DNA of 64,000 nt from CAIQPS01 sp963721365 (GTDB taxonomy: Bacteria; Actinomycetota; Thermoleophilia; RBG-16-64-13): positions 124,001 to 188,000 of the forward strand of contig CAVRJE010000028.1 in assembly GCA_963721365.1 (NCBI GenBank). The letters run 5' to 3'. The translations under genes were made by a program, and so were the position numbers. Position 1 is the first letter of the stretch. The number at the start of each line of letters is the position of its first letter. Positions 8,672-19,766 of the stretch are shown in pieces. The notes below the pieces were generated by a model, which saw only the letters and a list, made by a program, of their open reading frames with translations, did not search any database and was not told the DNA's origin.

Positions 8672-10781
8672 TTGCCGCTGCCCGACCCCGCCACGGTCGT
8701 GGTGATGGGCGGGGGACCGGCCGGGTCCTTCTTCGCCATCCGCCTGCTGCGGCGGGCCCGACAGTCCGGCAGATCTGTCCGCGTGATCATTCTCGAGAAG
8801 AAGAGCGAGGTCTGTTTCTACCGCCCTGTTGCCTTCTGTGCCTGGGAGGGCTGCAACTATTGCGCCGGCGGTATCTCTCCCAGGCTGGCCGACATCCTCC
8901 GCGAGGAAGGGATCACGCTGCCGGAGGAGATCGTCGAGAGCCAGGCGGACGAGGTGGTGGTGCACGGCGACTGGAAGAGCGTGCGATTGCCGGTGCCCGA
9001 AGGGCGGGCGATGCTCTCCGTGTTCCGCGGCTCACGCCCGCGCCAGCGGGCCGGACGCTACAGCAACTTCGATAGCTTCTTGCTGCACACGGCCATGGAC
9101 GAAGGGGCCGAAGTGATCGCGGCCGAAGCGACCAGCGCCCGCTACTCGGAGGTGGGGAGACCGGTGGTCGGCTACCGCACGGCGGTGGAGGGCGTTGACC
9201 TGCCCGAAGAGACGATAGAGGCGGACTTCGCGGTGTTCGCGGGGGGAGTCAACCGCAGTCCCGGTATGGACATGGCCTCCGACCCGCTGTTTGCCGACCT
9301 TCGACGGATGATCCCCGAGCTCCGGCCACCGAAGGTGCGTCAGGCGCTCATCTCCGAGATGCAGGCGGACGGCGGCGACCCGGATGTGCTGCTCGCGGTC
9401 GACGGTGAGGTGCACTTTGCACAGTACGGCTCCAAGGACCTCCACATCGAGATGTCGTCGCTCATCCCCAAGCAGAACTGGGTGACGGTGGTGCTCCTGG
9501 GGAAGAGTATCGACCAGGCGCGACCCTCGGAGTTCCCGGGGATCATGCAACGGTTCGTAGAACTGCCCCATATCCGCAGGCTGCTTCCGCCCGGAGTGCG
9601 GCTCCGTCCCGGCTGCGCCTGCCATCCCGAGCATGACGGTCGGCGCAGCCAGGGAGCCCTTCGGGACTCGCGTCGCGCTCACCGGCGACCTGGCGGTCTC
9701 TCGTCTCTACAAGGACGGCCTCTACTCGGCCTGGACCACCTCCGCCGCCCTGGCCGATTGCATCCTGGACAGGGGCATCGACCGCGACAGTCTTCGCCGC
9801 TGGTATGCCCCGGTCGTGAAGTCGTTCGATAGGGACAATCGGTACGGCCAAGTGATCTTCCTGCTCAGCCGCTGGGTCTTCTCCCACGCGGCCCTCAGCA
9901 GGGTTCTCTATCAGGCCGTCCTTACCGAGCGGAAGACCACCCCCCGCGCCCAGTGGCGGCTCGCCACGGTGCTTTGGCAGATCGCAAGCGGCGACGATAG
10001 CTACCGCCGTATCCTAGGCGCGATGCTGCGTCCCGCCTCCGGCTGGCTGATACTGACAGGCGGCCTACTCGCGACGATACGGAACCAGACGACCGAGCGG
10101 TTGTTCGGGCTGGACTGGCGGGGCATCGGCCGGCACCAGACCGGCGTGTCGGTCGAAGATCGCGCGCGGAAACGTCACGAGCTCTTCTCGGTCCTCGGAC
10201 TCGAACCTGCTGCCCAAGCTCCCGAGGTGGAACGCATGTACTCCATCCGCATCAGGGCAGGCGAGGATGCGATCTTCCGGCAGTTGGGCAGGTTCGGCGA
10301 TCCGGAACGCGAGTACTTCAGGCCCCGCTTCATCAGCGTGCGACGGACCAGGGGAGCGCCCAACCAGGTAGGCACTGCCATCTCCTACGACGTGGGGCCG
10401 TTCTGCGGCAAGGACGCGTGCGAGCCGTCTGAGGGTCTGTTCTCGTTCACCGTGGTCCTGCAGCAGAACGTGCCGGGACGCTATCTGTTCTACCGCATCC
10501 TCGACGGATTCGGCCGGGGAGGCATCTTCGCGTTCGACGTAGAGCGGGTGAAGCCGGGCGTCAACCTGCTCACCATCTACGTCGGGTTCGATTTCTACCG
10601 CGGTAAAGGTTTGTTCGGCCGGGCAGGGTGGTGGCTATTTCGGACATTGTTCCCCAGTTTCGCCCACGACGTCCTCTGGAATCACTCCCTGTGCAAGATC
10701 AGATACCTGGCCGAGTTGGACGACCATCCGGGTGGCACGGAGGCAGGCGGGGCACGAGCGCCCGGAATGGCGCATACTTAG
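8672..10781 (+). CDS. FAD-dependent oxidoreductase with Cys-rich motif (frameshifted)
   Basis: About 702 residues after repair. The N-terminus TVVVMGGGPAGSFFA is a GxGxxG FAD-binding site. A Cys-rich motif (CAWEGCNYCAGG, about residues 57-68) follows at the position of the substrate loop. The second half carries the FAD-site motif LTGDLAVSRLYKDGLYSAW, as in geranylgeranyl-reductase-like flavoproteins. About 220 C-terminal residues form a separate region I do not recognise. A frame break lies at about 9610-9632 (ending in IPSMTVGAA). The TTG start at 8672 is weak; an ATG at 8563 with a GAGGC site could be the true start if another indel lies near 8668. Substrate unknown. Confidence 0.65.
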
Positions 10782-10937
10782 CCCTGCGGCGGAGTAGCCC
10801 GGCACGCCGGGTCGACGACCCGAAGCCTACCGGTAGTGCTCGCCCCCGCTCCGGCTCGCGCGCCGGGTGGTATCTTTGCCCCCTGTAACAGGAAGGGGGA
10901 GCACTTGGAAGTGTCGACTGCCAAAGAAGCCGGGGTG

Positions 10938-11548
10938 GTGTCGCTGAGACGCGATCACGCTCGCTGTCAACGGTGAGGTCCACCAGTTGGCGGTCGAGCC
11001 GCAGTGGACGCTGCAGTACGTCCTGATGGAGAAACTCGGTCTCACCGGGACCAAGGAGTTCTGCGCCGAGGGCGCCTGCGGCGCCTGCAGCGTGATCATG
11101 GACGGACGGCCCGTCCTCTCGTGCATGATGCTCGCCATCGAGTGCGACGGTGCGACTCCATCGAGACTATCGAGGGCATCGCCCGAGCCAATCACCCTCT
11201 CATCGACGCCTACGTCAAGCACAGCTGCATGCAGTGCGGTTTCTGCACGCCGGGCTTCGTCGTGACGGCCAAGGCCCTCCTCGACCGCAATCCCGACCCC
11301 ACCATCGACGAGATCAAGGAAGCCATGGTGGGCAACCTCTGCCGCTGCGGGACCTATCCGGCCCACCTCAGGGCGATCACCGAGGCCGCCCGGGTACTCC
11401 GCGGACTGGTTGAGACAGACGATGGTGCGACGGCGACCACTCCGTCCCCACCAACGCCGCGATCGGTGCGCGGGCGGCCGGCATGGCCAGTGGCGGGGTC
11501 GGCCCCGCGGCCCAGTCGGCCACGGAAGGGGGTGCCGGCCGTGAGTGA
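10938..11548 (+). CDS. Molybdenum hydroxylase, [2Fe-2S] subunit (frameshifted)
   Basis: The small iron-sulfur subunit of a xanthine-dehydrogenase-family enzyme, about 203 residues. The first plant-type cluster is CAEGACGACSV...LSC and the second is CMQCGFCTPGF...NLCRCGTY; together they pass electrons between molybdopterin and FAD. Frame breaks are visible near 10953 (before ITLAVNGE), near 11152 (GADSIETIEGIA) and near 11430 (DHSVPTNAAIGA). With repairs the stop TGA at 11546-11548 overlaps the next subunit's GTG start. GTG 10938 is the most likely start but is uncertain because of the first break. Confidence 0.8.
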
Positions 11549-14017
11549 TCAGCCGCAGAAGGTCGACCAGAAGCAGCGGATGCTCGAGTCCTTCGACAAC
11601 AAGGTCGCCGACCCGTACCCGCTCGAAAAGTACGAGGTCATCGGCAAGCGAGGCGTGCTCCGCACCGACGGCATCGAGAAGGCCACCGGCGCCGCCCGCT
11701 ACACCATCGACGTGCAGCTCCCGGGCATGCTCCACGCCCGGTTCCTCACCTCGCCCTATCCGCACGCCGAGATCCACGAGCATGGATACCTCCGAGGCCG
11801 AGAAGATGCCCGGCGTGCGCTGCGTCCTCCGCTACGACGATCCCGAGCTCGACGAGGGCGTCGCCACGGGCGGGCACGAGCTGAACAGCGAGCTGCCCCT
11901 CCCCCGCGGGGCCCACTTCCAGGGGGAGGAGTGCGGCGCCTTCGTGGTGGCCGACAGCGAGGAGATCGCCGAGAACGCCCTCAAGACCATCGAGGTGGAG
12001 TGGGAACAGCGCCCCTTCGTCCTGGACGTGGAGAAGGCCATCGAGCCCGGCGCTCCCCGCACGTCAGCCGCGCCAGTTCCCCGACTCCAACATGTCCATG
12101 GTCTACAACGAGGGGCACGGCGACGTGGAGAAGGGCTTCGCCGAGGCCGACAAGGTCATCGAGTTCAAGTGGACCTTCGGCTACAACACCTGGGTGGGGC
12201 CGGAGCGGCCGTGCGGGGTGTGGCGCTGGAACGGCGACTTCGCCGAGGTCTGGGTCAAGCAGCAGCGGCCTCACATCGCCAAGCGGGCCATCTCCACCTG
12301 GTTCGGCGGCATCCCCATGAGCAAGATCGACGTCCACTGCCCCTACCAAGGTGCGAGCTTCGGCGGCTGGAGCCAGATGTCGTGGAACCTGGGCGGCACC
12401 TATCTGGCCGCGGTCGCCTCCAAAGCGCACCGGCCGGCCGGTCAAGTGGGCCTTCAACCGCCGCGAGGACTTCTACGGCGGCAACATGGACGCGGGCGTC
12501 TTCTACGTCAAGGTGGGGTTCAAGCTCGACGGCACCATCACGCGGTGTCGGAACGCGCCGTCACCCTCAACCAGGACATGCCCGTGTTCGGCATCGTGGC
12601 GCACCTCATCGAGAACACCAAGATCCCGCATATCGCCGGCCGGACCGAAGCGGCCCGGGTCAACAAAGGGCCCACGGTGCCCACCCGCTGCGAGATGAAC
12701 ATCAACTGCTACACCTTGGATCTGGTGTTCAACCACGTGGCCGACGCCCTGGGCATGGACCCGGTCGAGGTCGCGCTCCTCAACGACGGCGCCGAGGGCC
12801 ACGACATCGAGTGGCTGAACGCCCGCAAGGCCGAGATCGGCTTTCCGGTGAGGGACAGCCTGCGGGAGTGCGTGGAGAAGGGCAAGGCCGCCATCGGCTG
12901 GGACGAGAAATGGCACGCGCCCGGGGCGAAGACGCTGCCCAACGGCAAGATGCACGGGCTGGGGTTCACCTGGACCCACGAGTGGGACGACTCGGCCGGC
13001 TCGAGCGAGATCGGGATGTACTTCGAGCGCAACGACGGTTCGGTGACCATCCTCGGCTGCCGGGCCGACGTGGGGGTGAACGCCGAGACCGCCTACTGCC
13101 AGATCGCGGCCGACGAACTGGGCGTGCCCTTCGAGTGGGTCCGCTTCAAGCACCAGGACGACGCCGGCTTCTACACCATGACCCCCGACACCTCCACCAA
13201 CCTGTCCATCAACGGCTGGGCGGTGAGGAACGCGGCCCGCATCCTCAAGCAGCGGCTGCTCGAAGAGGCCGTCGCCCCCCGCGCCAAGACCCAGTTGGCG
13301 GAATACCCGCCGGCCTTCCCCGGCCTGCACGGCCGAAGACCTCGACGTCAAGGACGGGGTGATCTTCGAGAAGGCCAACCCCGAGAACAGAATGACCATC
13401 GCGCGACTTCATCGGCCCGAGCGGCGCCCAGGGCCCCATGACCGGCACCGCGGGCGAGCCGTTCTTCACGTCGACTGAGGAGGGGCTCGCCTATCCGCTG
13501 CGGGGCACGCCGCCCATCTTCGAGGCGGGCTGGCACCTCCAGCGCGGCTGCTACCTGGGCGTCAGGCTCCGCTTCTGCCGCCAGGCCTACTTCATGGAAG
13601 TCGAGGTCGACACCGAGACCGGCCAGGTCGACATCATCAAGGTGGTGACGGTCAACGACGTGGGCAAGGTCATCAACTGGGACGGCTGCGAAGGCCAAGC
13701 CTACGGCGGCGCCATCATGGCCATCGGCAGGGGCATGACCGAAGAGGTGGTCCAGGACCCGCGCACCGGCATCATGCTGAACGGGAACCTGCTCAACTAC
13801 AAGATCCCCACGATGATGGACTACGGGGACATCGAGACCATCATGGTCGAGACCGGCATGGGCTACGGCCCCTACGGCTCCGTGGGCATCGGTGAGGACA
13901 TCGCCACCGTCCTGCCCGGCCCTCATCGGCCCGGCTGTCCAGAACGCCATCGGCGTTTGGATCGACACATTTCCCATCACACCCGACCGGGTGCTCGCCG
14001 CCCTGGGCAAGGCTTAG
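11541..14017 (+). CDS. Molybdenum hydroxylase, molybdopterin-binding large subunit (frameshifted)
   Basis: About 825 residues after repair. It opens with the a/b hammerhead domain (VIGKRGVLRTDGIEKATGAARY) and continues with cofactor-binding stretches such as GASFGGWSQMSW (the GxxFGG loop) and the C-terminal VEVDTETGQVDIIKVVTV and GYGPYGSVGIGEDI. About seven frame breaks lie near 11780, 12062, 12435, 12540, 13325, 13405 and 13917; each restores conserved sequence when one base is changed, except at 12435 where a CCGG unit seems duplicated. It is co-transcribed with the Fe-S and FAD subunits. The substrate is unknown; an N-heterocycle, aldehyde or aromatic CoA thioester are all possible. Confidence 0.8.
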
Positions 14018-14031
14018 GAAGGGGAGGAGAG

Positions 14032-16442
14032 ATGAAGAAGTTCAAGCACATCACCGCCCGGTCGATCGAAGAAGCCACCTCGGTCCTCCAGGAGTACGGC
14101 TGCAAGGCCCGCATCATCGCCGGCGGCACCGATCTGCTCGGGCGAGATGAAGGACTGCATCCTTCCGGATTCCGACTACCCGGAAGTCCTGGTCGACATC
14201 AAACGGATCGCCGGGCTCGATTACGTCCGGAGGCCGGCGGAAACGGCGCCGGCTCGGGCCTGCGCGTCGGGGCGCTCGACCAGGCTGGAAGACCTGGCCG
14301 CCGACGAGCTGGTGCGGGCCAAGTACCCCGCGCTCGCCGAAGCCGCCCACCGCACCGCCTCTCCCCACATCCGGGAGATGGGCACGGTGGCGGGCAACAT
14401 CTGCCAGAACAACCGCTGCTGGTACTACTGGGTGCAGGACAACCTGTTCGAATGCCTGCGCAAGGGCGGCAAGGCCTGCTACGCCCTCACCGGCGACTCC
14501 CGCTATCACTCGATCTTCGGCGCCGCCCGCGTGGCGCAGACCGCCTGCTCCCAGGCCTGCCCCAACAGCATCGACATCCCCACCTACCTCGGCAAGATCC
14601 GCGAAGGCGACACTGTCGGCGCCGCCGAGATCCTGCTGCGGCAGAACCCGGTGCCCGCCGTCACCGGCCGGGTCTGCCCCCACTCCTGCGAGACCGAACT
14701 GCGCCCGGGGAGAGTTCGACGAAGCGGTGTCCATCCGCGAGGTGGAGCGCTTCCTGGGCGACCAGGTCCTCGACGCGCCGGGCGACTACTACAGGCGCCG
14801 GCGCAGAGCACCGGCAAGCGGGTGGCGGTCATCGGCTCCGGTCCCGCCGGGCTTTCCGCGGCTCACTACCTGCGCTCGGCCGGCCATGACGTCACGGTCT
14901 TCGAGAAGATGCCCGAAGCCGGCGGCCTGCTCAACTACGGCATCCCGCCGTACCGCCTGCCCCGCGACATCCTCCGCAAGCAGATCGGCGCCTTCGAGGG
15001 CGAGGGAGTGCAGTTCGCACTGGGAACCGAGGTCGACAAGGCGAAGTTCGCCGGAACTACAGAAGCGACTTCGACGCCATCTTCGTCGCCACCGGCGCCT
15101 GGCAGGCGACGGGAGCCGGCATCCAGGGCGAGCAGTGCCTGACTTCCGGCACCGAGTTCCTGCGCAGCCAGAACCTCGACCCCGAGGAGATGGCGGGCAA
15201 GAACGTGGTGATCATCGGCGGCGGCAACACGGCCATCGACGTGGCTCGCTCGCTGCTGCGCCTCGGCGCCAAGCCGACCATCATGTACCGCCGCACCCGG
15301 GCCGAGATGCCCGCCATCGAAGACGAGGTCGAGAAGGCCGAGGAGGATGGCGTCGTATTCGAGTTCCTCACGCAGCCGGTCGCGGCCCAGGAAGCGGGCG
15401 ACGAGGTCGAGCTGACGTGCTGCCGGATGGAACTGGGCGACCTCGACGCGAGCGGCCGGCCCCGCCCGGTCAAGGTGGAGGGCTCCGAGTTTGCCTTCCC
15501 GTGCGACGCGGTCATGACGGCCATCGTGGAGAAGCCGGACTACTCCTTCCTGCCCGCGGAGTTCGTCGACGAGAAGGGCCGGCTCAATATCGACGACCAG
15601 ACCCACGCCCTCACCGACAGCGTATTCGCCGGCGGCGACTTCGTCACCGGGCCGGCGACGGTCGCCGAGGCGGTGAACGCCGGCCACGAAGCGGCCCGCT
15701 CGATCAACACGTACCTCATGGGCGACGGCGCGGCCCTGCCGGGCGAAGCCCCGGACGGCCGCCCGGAAGCCGAGGCGCCCGTCTGCACCATCGGCCAGGA
15801 CTTCAGCAGTTCCTGCATGCAGCCGTCCGGCCGGGTCGACGTCCCCGAGTTGTCGCTCACCGAGAGGCTCCGCAGCCTCACCGTCGAGGAGACGGGCACG
15901 CTCGATCCCGCTTCCGTCGAGGCCGAGGCCAACCGCTGCTTCAACTGCGGTTGCGTCGCGGTCAACTCGTCCGACCTGGCGCCCGCACTCGATCGCGCTC
16001 GGGGCTCAGATCAAGACGTCCCGCCGCGATCATCGACGCCGAAGACTTCTTCTCGGTGGGCGTCAACACGAGCACCGTGCTGGATGACGGCGAGATGGTG
16101 CTGGAGGTGCAGGTGCCGGAGCCGGATAGCGGCGCGACCTCGACCTTCATCAAGTTCGCCATCCGCAAGTCCATCGACTTCCCGGTGGTGAACTGCGCGG
16201 CGGCGCTCAGCGTCGAGGGCGGCGTCGTCAAGTCCGCGCGCATATGCCTCAACTCGGTCTACGGGCTGCCGATGAGGGTCACCGCGGCCGAGCAGTACCT
16301 GGTGGGCAAGGCGATCGACCAGACCGTCGCCGAAGAGGCAGCCGATGCCGGGATGGAAGGGTCGTTCGCGCTCCTCACCAACCGGTACAAGATCCAGATA
16401 GCGCGGACGCTGGTGAAGCGAGCCATACTGGCCTGCGTCTAG
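14032..16442 (+). CDS. Molybdenum hydroxylase FAD subunit with inserted GltD-like module (frameshifted)
   Basis: About 803 residues after repair. The first 165 are an FAD-binding subunit (IIAGGTDLLG, then ASPHIREMGTVAGNICQNN) of the 4-hydroxybenzoyl-CoA reductase beta type, with the extra cluster loop Cys-x11-Cys-x7-Cys (CWYYW...FECLRKGGKAC). After YHSIFGA about 470 residues are inserted (14527-15948): a Fer4_20-like helical domain (CSQACPNSIDIPTYL, CPHSCETEL), then FAD and NAD(P) Rossmann motifs (VAVIGSGPAGLSAA, VVIIGGGNTAID) and a C-terminal RCFNCGC, all as in glutamate synthase small subunit. The original fold resumes at CVAVNSSDLAPAL and ends with the flavoprotein C-domain. About eight frame breaks occur (14142 to 16025). 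It starts at ATG 14032 after GGGGAGGAGAG. Confidence 0.75.
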
Positions 16443-16494
16443 GCACAAGAACCGTCGTCCACGGCGGACCGGCAACGAGAGGTGGCGCCACCCG

Positions 16495-16770
16495 ATGAGC
16501 GTCAGGGTGAAGATCTTCCATGCCGAGCTCCAGCGGATTGTCAACAGCCCCGGCGAAGTCCGGGTCGAGGGGACGACCGTCGGCGAGTGCCTTCGCGACT
16601 TCGTGCGCCGGTACCCGGAGGCGGAGCGGCTGATGTTCGACGCCAACGGCGAGTTGCAGAAGCGCTTCTATGTCTTCGTGAACCAGGAGGGCATGTTCAA
16701 GGCCGGCTTCGACCGGCCGGTGACCGACAAGGACGAGTTGCTCCTGGTGGTGCTGGCCACGGCCGGGTAG
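16495..16770 (+). CDS. MoaD/ThiS-family sulfur carrier-like protein
   Basis: A 91-residue beta-grasp protein. It shows the MoaD/ThiS pattern: VRVKIFHAELQRI, GTTVGECLRDFVRRYP, then FYVFVNQEGM and DKDELLLVVLATAG. It ends in Ala-Gly rather than the usual Gly-Gly needed for adenylation, so activity as a true carrier is uncertain. It lies 52 bases downstream of the molybdenum hydroxylase genes on the same strand, consistent with a role in molybdenum cofactor supply or enzyme maturation. The ribosome site AGAGGTGG precedes the ATG. Confidence 0.75.
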   Translation: MSVRVKIFHAELQRIVNSPGEVRVEGTTVGECLRDFVRRYPEAERLMFDANGELQKRFYVFVNQEGMFKAGFDRPVTDKDELLLVVLATAG

Positions 16771-16817
16771 GCGCGGCGCCGCGGTCGGCGAGCGGCGCGC
16801 GGCGGCGCTCACTTCAC

Positions 16818-17252
16818 TCACTTCACGACGTATTGCCCGCCCTTCACGATCGTGAAGTGGAAGATGGGCCTGTCCACCCGGTTGAGCACCAGCGGGCAAT
16901 GCACCATGCCGGCCGGCACAAAGATCATCGTGGTCCGGTCGATCACGTGCTTCTCGTCCTCCAGCCAGATCTCCACCTCGCCGTTCAGGTCGTTGGGATT
17001 CTCCGGGTCGCTGCCGAAGAAGCCGATGATCTCGTCGGTGTCATGAGTGTGCGGACGGTCCTCCAGCGTCGGGCCGGCGTTGAGATACCAGGCCGTGTTC
17101 ATGTGGAAGGCGCCCTCGACGACCGCGTCGTCCAACCATAGGATCCGCCTGGCGTACTTGCGATAGTCGGCGTCGATCTTCTGCTTGGACTCGGGCATCT
17201 GCAGATCGCTCATGACGTACTTGCCGTATTTGGTGCCGTCTCCTTCGGGCAT
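16818..17252 (-). CDS. Cupin-fold protein
   Basis: A 144-residue single-domain protein. Metal-binding residues of a cupin are visible: RPHTHDTDEIIGFFG (HxH plus Glu) and the second half VPAGMVHCPL. It probably binds a divalent metal and a small acidic molecule, but the substrate is not predictable. It is the last gene of a minus-strand group rhodanese - FAD oxidase - cupin, with an 18-base gap to the upstream gene. It converges with the MoaD-like gene. Confidence 0.65.
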   Translation of the reverse strand: MPEGDGTKYGKYVMSDLQMPESKQKIDADYRKYARRILWLDDAVVEGAFHMNTAWYLNAGPTLEDRPHTHDTDEIIGFFGSDPENPNDLNGEVEIWLEDEKHVIDRTTMIFVPAGMVHCPLVLNRVDRPIFHFTIVKGGQYVVK

Positions 17253-17270
17253 GATCCCCCCTGTCTCGCT

Positions 17271-18666
17271 CTACCGTTGCTGGGCAGGCAATACCTTGCC
17301 TGGGTTGCACAGTCCTTCCGGGTCGAACGCGTCCTTCACCAGCCGCTGCACCCGGAGGTCGTTCTCGCCGAAGACGTAGTGCATCGCCTCCAGTTTCTCC
17401 ACGCCGATGCCGTGCTCGCCGCTCACCGTCCCTCCCAACGCGGCGCAGATCCTCAGCACTCCCATGCTGGCTTCCTCGACCTTCTCCTTTTCCCCGGGCT
17501 TGCTCCCGTCGTAGAGGAAGCACGGGTGCAGGTTGCCGTCGCCGGCGTGTAGCACGCAGAAGACCTCGAGGCCATAGCTCGCCGCCAGCTCTTGCACGCG
17601 CCGCAGCGTCTCGGGCAGCATGGTCCGGGGCACCGCGCCGTCGAGCGACATGTAGTTGGGCGCCAGCCGGGTGATCGCCCCGAACGTCCCCTGCCGCCCC
17701 CGCCAGAGCGCCGCCCGCTCGTCTTCGTCCCGCGCCACCCGCACTTCCAGGGCGTTGTTGGCGAGGCAGATGGCGGAGACCTGCTCGGCGAATTCCTCCA
17801 TGCCGTCCTTCATGCCGTCGAGCTCGATGAGGAGCACCGCGCCGGCGTCCCGGGGATAGCCGCAGGAGAGGGCGTCTTCCACGGCGATGATCGTCCGCCT
17901 GTCCATGAGCTCCAGCGTTGCCGGGGTCAGCCCCGCGGCGACGATGGCCGACACCACATTGCCCGCGTCTTCCAGGGAGGCGAAGACTCCAAGCATGGTC
18001 GTGACGGTCTCCGGCTTTCGCACGATCCGAAGGATGGCGGCAGTGACGATCCCCAGGGTGCCCTCGCACCCGATGAAGGCGCCCCGCAGATCGAGGCCCG
18101 AGGGAACCGGCCTGCTTGCCCCCCAGCCACACCACCTCCCCGTCGGGAAGGACCACCTCGAGACCCAGCACATGGTTGGACGTGACGCCGTACTTGAAGC
18201 AGTGCGGCCCCCCCGCGTTCTCGGCGATGTTGCCGCCCACGGAGGACGCCCTCATGCTTGCCGGGTCGGGAGCGTAGTAGAAGCCGAAGGGAGCGAGCGC
18301 GGTCGAGATGTCCAGGGTGAAGATGCCTGGTTGGACGGTCACGCACAGATTGGGGATGTCGATCTCGAGCACCTCGCTCATCCGCCCCATCTCGAGCACG
18401 ACCGCCCCGTTCAGCGCCAGCGACCCCCCGCTCACGTTCGTGCCGTAGCCCCGGGGGACGAACGGGATCTTCTCCCGGTTCAAGATCTTGACGATGCTCG
18501 ATACCTCTGCCGTCGAACGGACGAAGACCACGGCCCCGGGCAGCGAGCGCTCGCCGTAGGCGTCGTATTCGTAGGTCTGGAGGTCGACGTGGTCGTGCAG
18601 CACGTTCGAGCGGCCGACGACCCGGCGGAGCTCACGAAGGACTGCGGCAGGCACGGATGCGGACAC
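17271..18666 (-). CDS. FAD-linked oxidase, GlcD/D-lactate dehydrogenase type (frameshifted)
   Basis: About 464 residues after repair. The N-terminal FAD-binding 4 domain has FVPRGYGTNVSGGSLAL and PDPASMRASSVGGNIAENAGG. The C-terminal oxidase domain has VFCVLHAGDGNLHPCF and GTVSGEHGIGVEKLEAM. These match glycolate oxidase GlcD and D-lactate dehydrogenases, which oxidise 2-hydroxy acids and pass electrons to a partner or quinone. One frame break lies at about 18095-18110 (around GGKQAGSLGLDLRGAFIG). It starts at GTG 18666, 8 bases after the rhodanese stop. No GlcE/F partner is adjacent, so the electron acceptor is unclear. Confidence 0.8.
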
Positions 18667-18674
18667 CTACAGGG

Positions 18675-19575
18675 CTACCAGGTGTAGGAGACCATGGAGT
18701 CCGCCTTCACCCAGGCCTCCGCGGCTCCGTCGTAGATCTTGACGTTCCGATAGCCGAGGATCTGGGCGAGTACGAACCACCAGGCGCTCGCGTATCCGCC
18801 GACGCCGCAGTACGCGATGATGTGCCGGTCTCTATCTGGCCCGAGGACACCCTCGGCCATACCGCGAAGCATGCTCGACCGGCCTGTAGGTGCCGTCCTC
18901 GTTCCACATCCAGGGCGCCGGCAGCGACCGGGCGGTGGGGATATGCCCGCCTACCCCCGCGAAAGGGCAGGAAGTGACGCCGAAGTACTGGTCGGCGTCC
19001 CGGCCATCGACGAGCACGGCGTCGCCGACGTGCGCCTTGACATACTCGGTCGACACGAACATCTCCTTGTCCGGCGAGCCGGCATAGCGCCTGGACACGA
19101 CGACGGGGACCTCGATCGTGGCCGGCCTTCCTTCCGCCGCCCACCGGGGATAGCCGCCATCCAGGATCCCGACGTCCGCGACCCCCGCGTAGAAGAGCGT
19201 CGCGGCCACGCGGGGAGCGTCCGACAGCGCGTACGGCGGAGCCGGCCCGGGCTCCACGGTGCCGACCAGGACCACCGTCGAATCGAGACCGATACCCCAG
19301 TCGCCGAGGAGCCTGAATAGGTCCTCGTCCGGTGGCAACTCCATGAGCAGCTCGTCATCCGACACGGCCCAATCGGACATAGGGCTGAAGGGGATGGAGA
19401 TGCTGCCCGGGATATGGCCCGCCTCGTAGAGCCGTGGCTCCCTGATGTCGACGATCACCAGGCCTCCGGCGTCGGGGCCTGTGGCGCCGGGCGCGGAGCC
19501 TTCGGTCGGGGCCGTGTCGCCCAGATGAGCCTCCAGCCAGGCAGTGGAGACGAGAGGCTCGATAGTTCTTGCCAT
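18675..19575 (-). CDS. Tandem rhodanese-domain sulfurtransferase (frameshifted)
   Basis: About 300 residues with two rhodanese folds. Domain 1 (IVDIREPRLYEAGHIPGSISI) lacks the catalytic Cys. Domain 2 (VLVDGRDADQYFGV, then GHIPTARSLPAPW) carries the active loop YCGVGGYAS, a Cys loop that differs from the CRKGVT of classical thiosulfate transferases, so the sulfur acceptor is uncertain. One frame break lies at about 18868, between YRPVEHA and MAEGVLG. The ATG at 19575 follows GGGGGG; a longer frame upstream has no good start. It heads the group with the FAD oxidase and cupin. Confidence 0.75.
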
Positions 19576-19766
19576 GTGGCGCAACCCCCCGGGTCGGAGC
19601 TTGAATGAAGGTCCAGGTTGGCGACCATGATACCGCGCTGCGGCTGGTGACGCCCGGAAAGACGGCCCCGTTTCTGGTACCCTCATCCGCTGAAACAGGG
19701 CCGAAAGTGGCGTCCCCTCGCAGGGCTGCGGCGGCCGACTCGGCGTGGAACAGATGGGAGCTGTGT

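Noticed and set aside
10938..16442. Programmed frameshifting in the hydroxylase operon
   Set aside because: The breaks are too many, of both signs, and lack shared slippery sites; error or decay explains them better.
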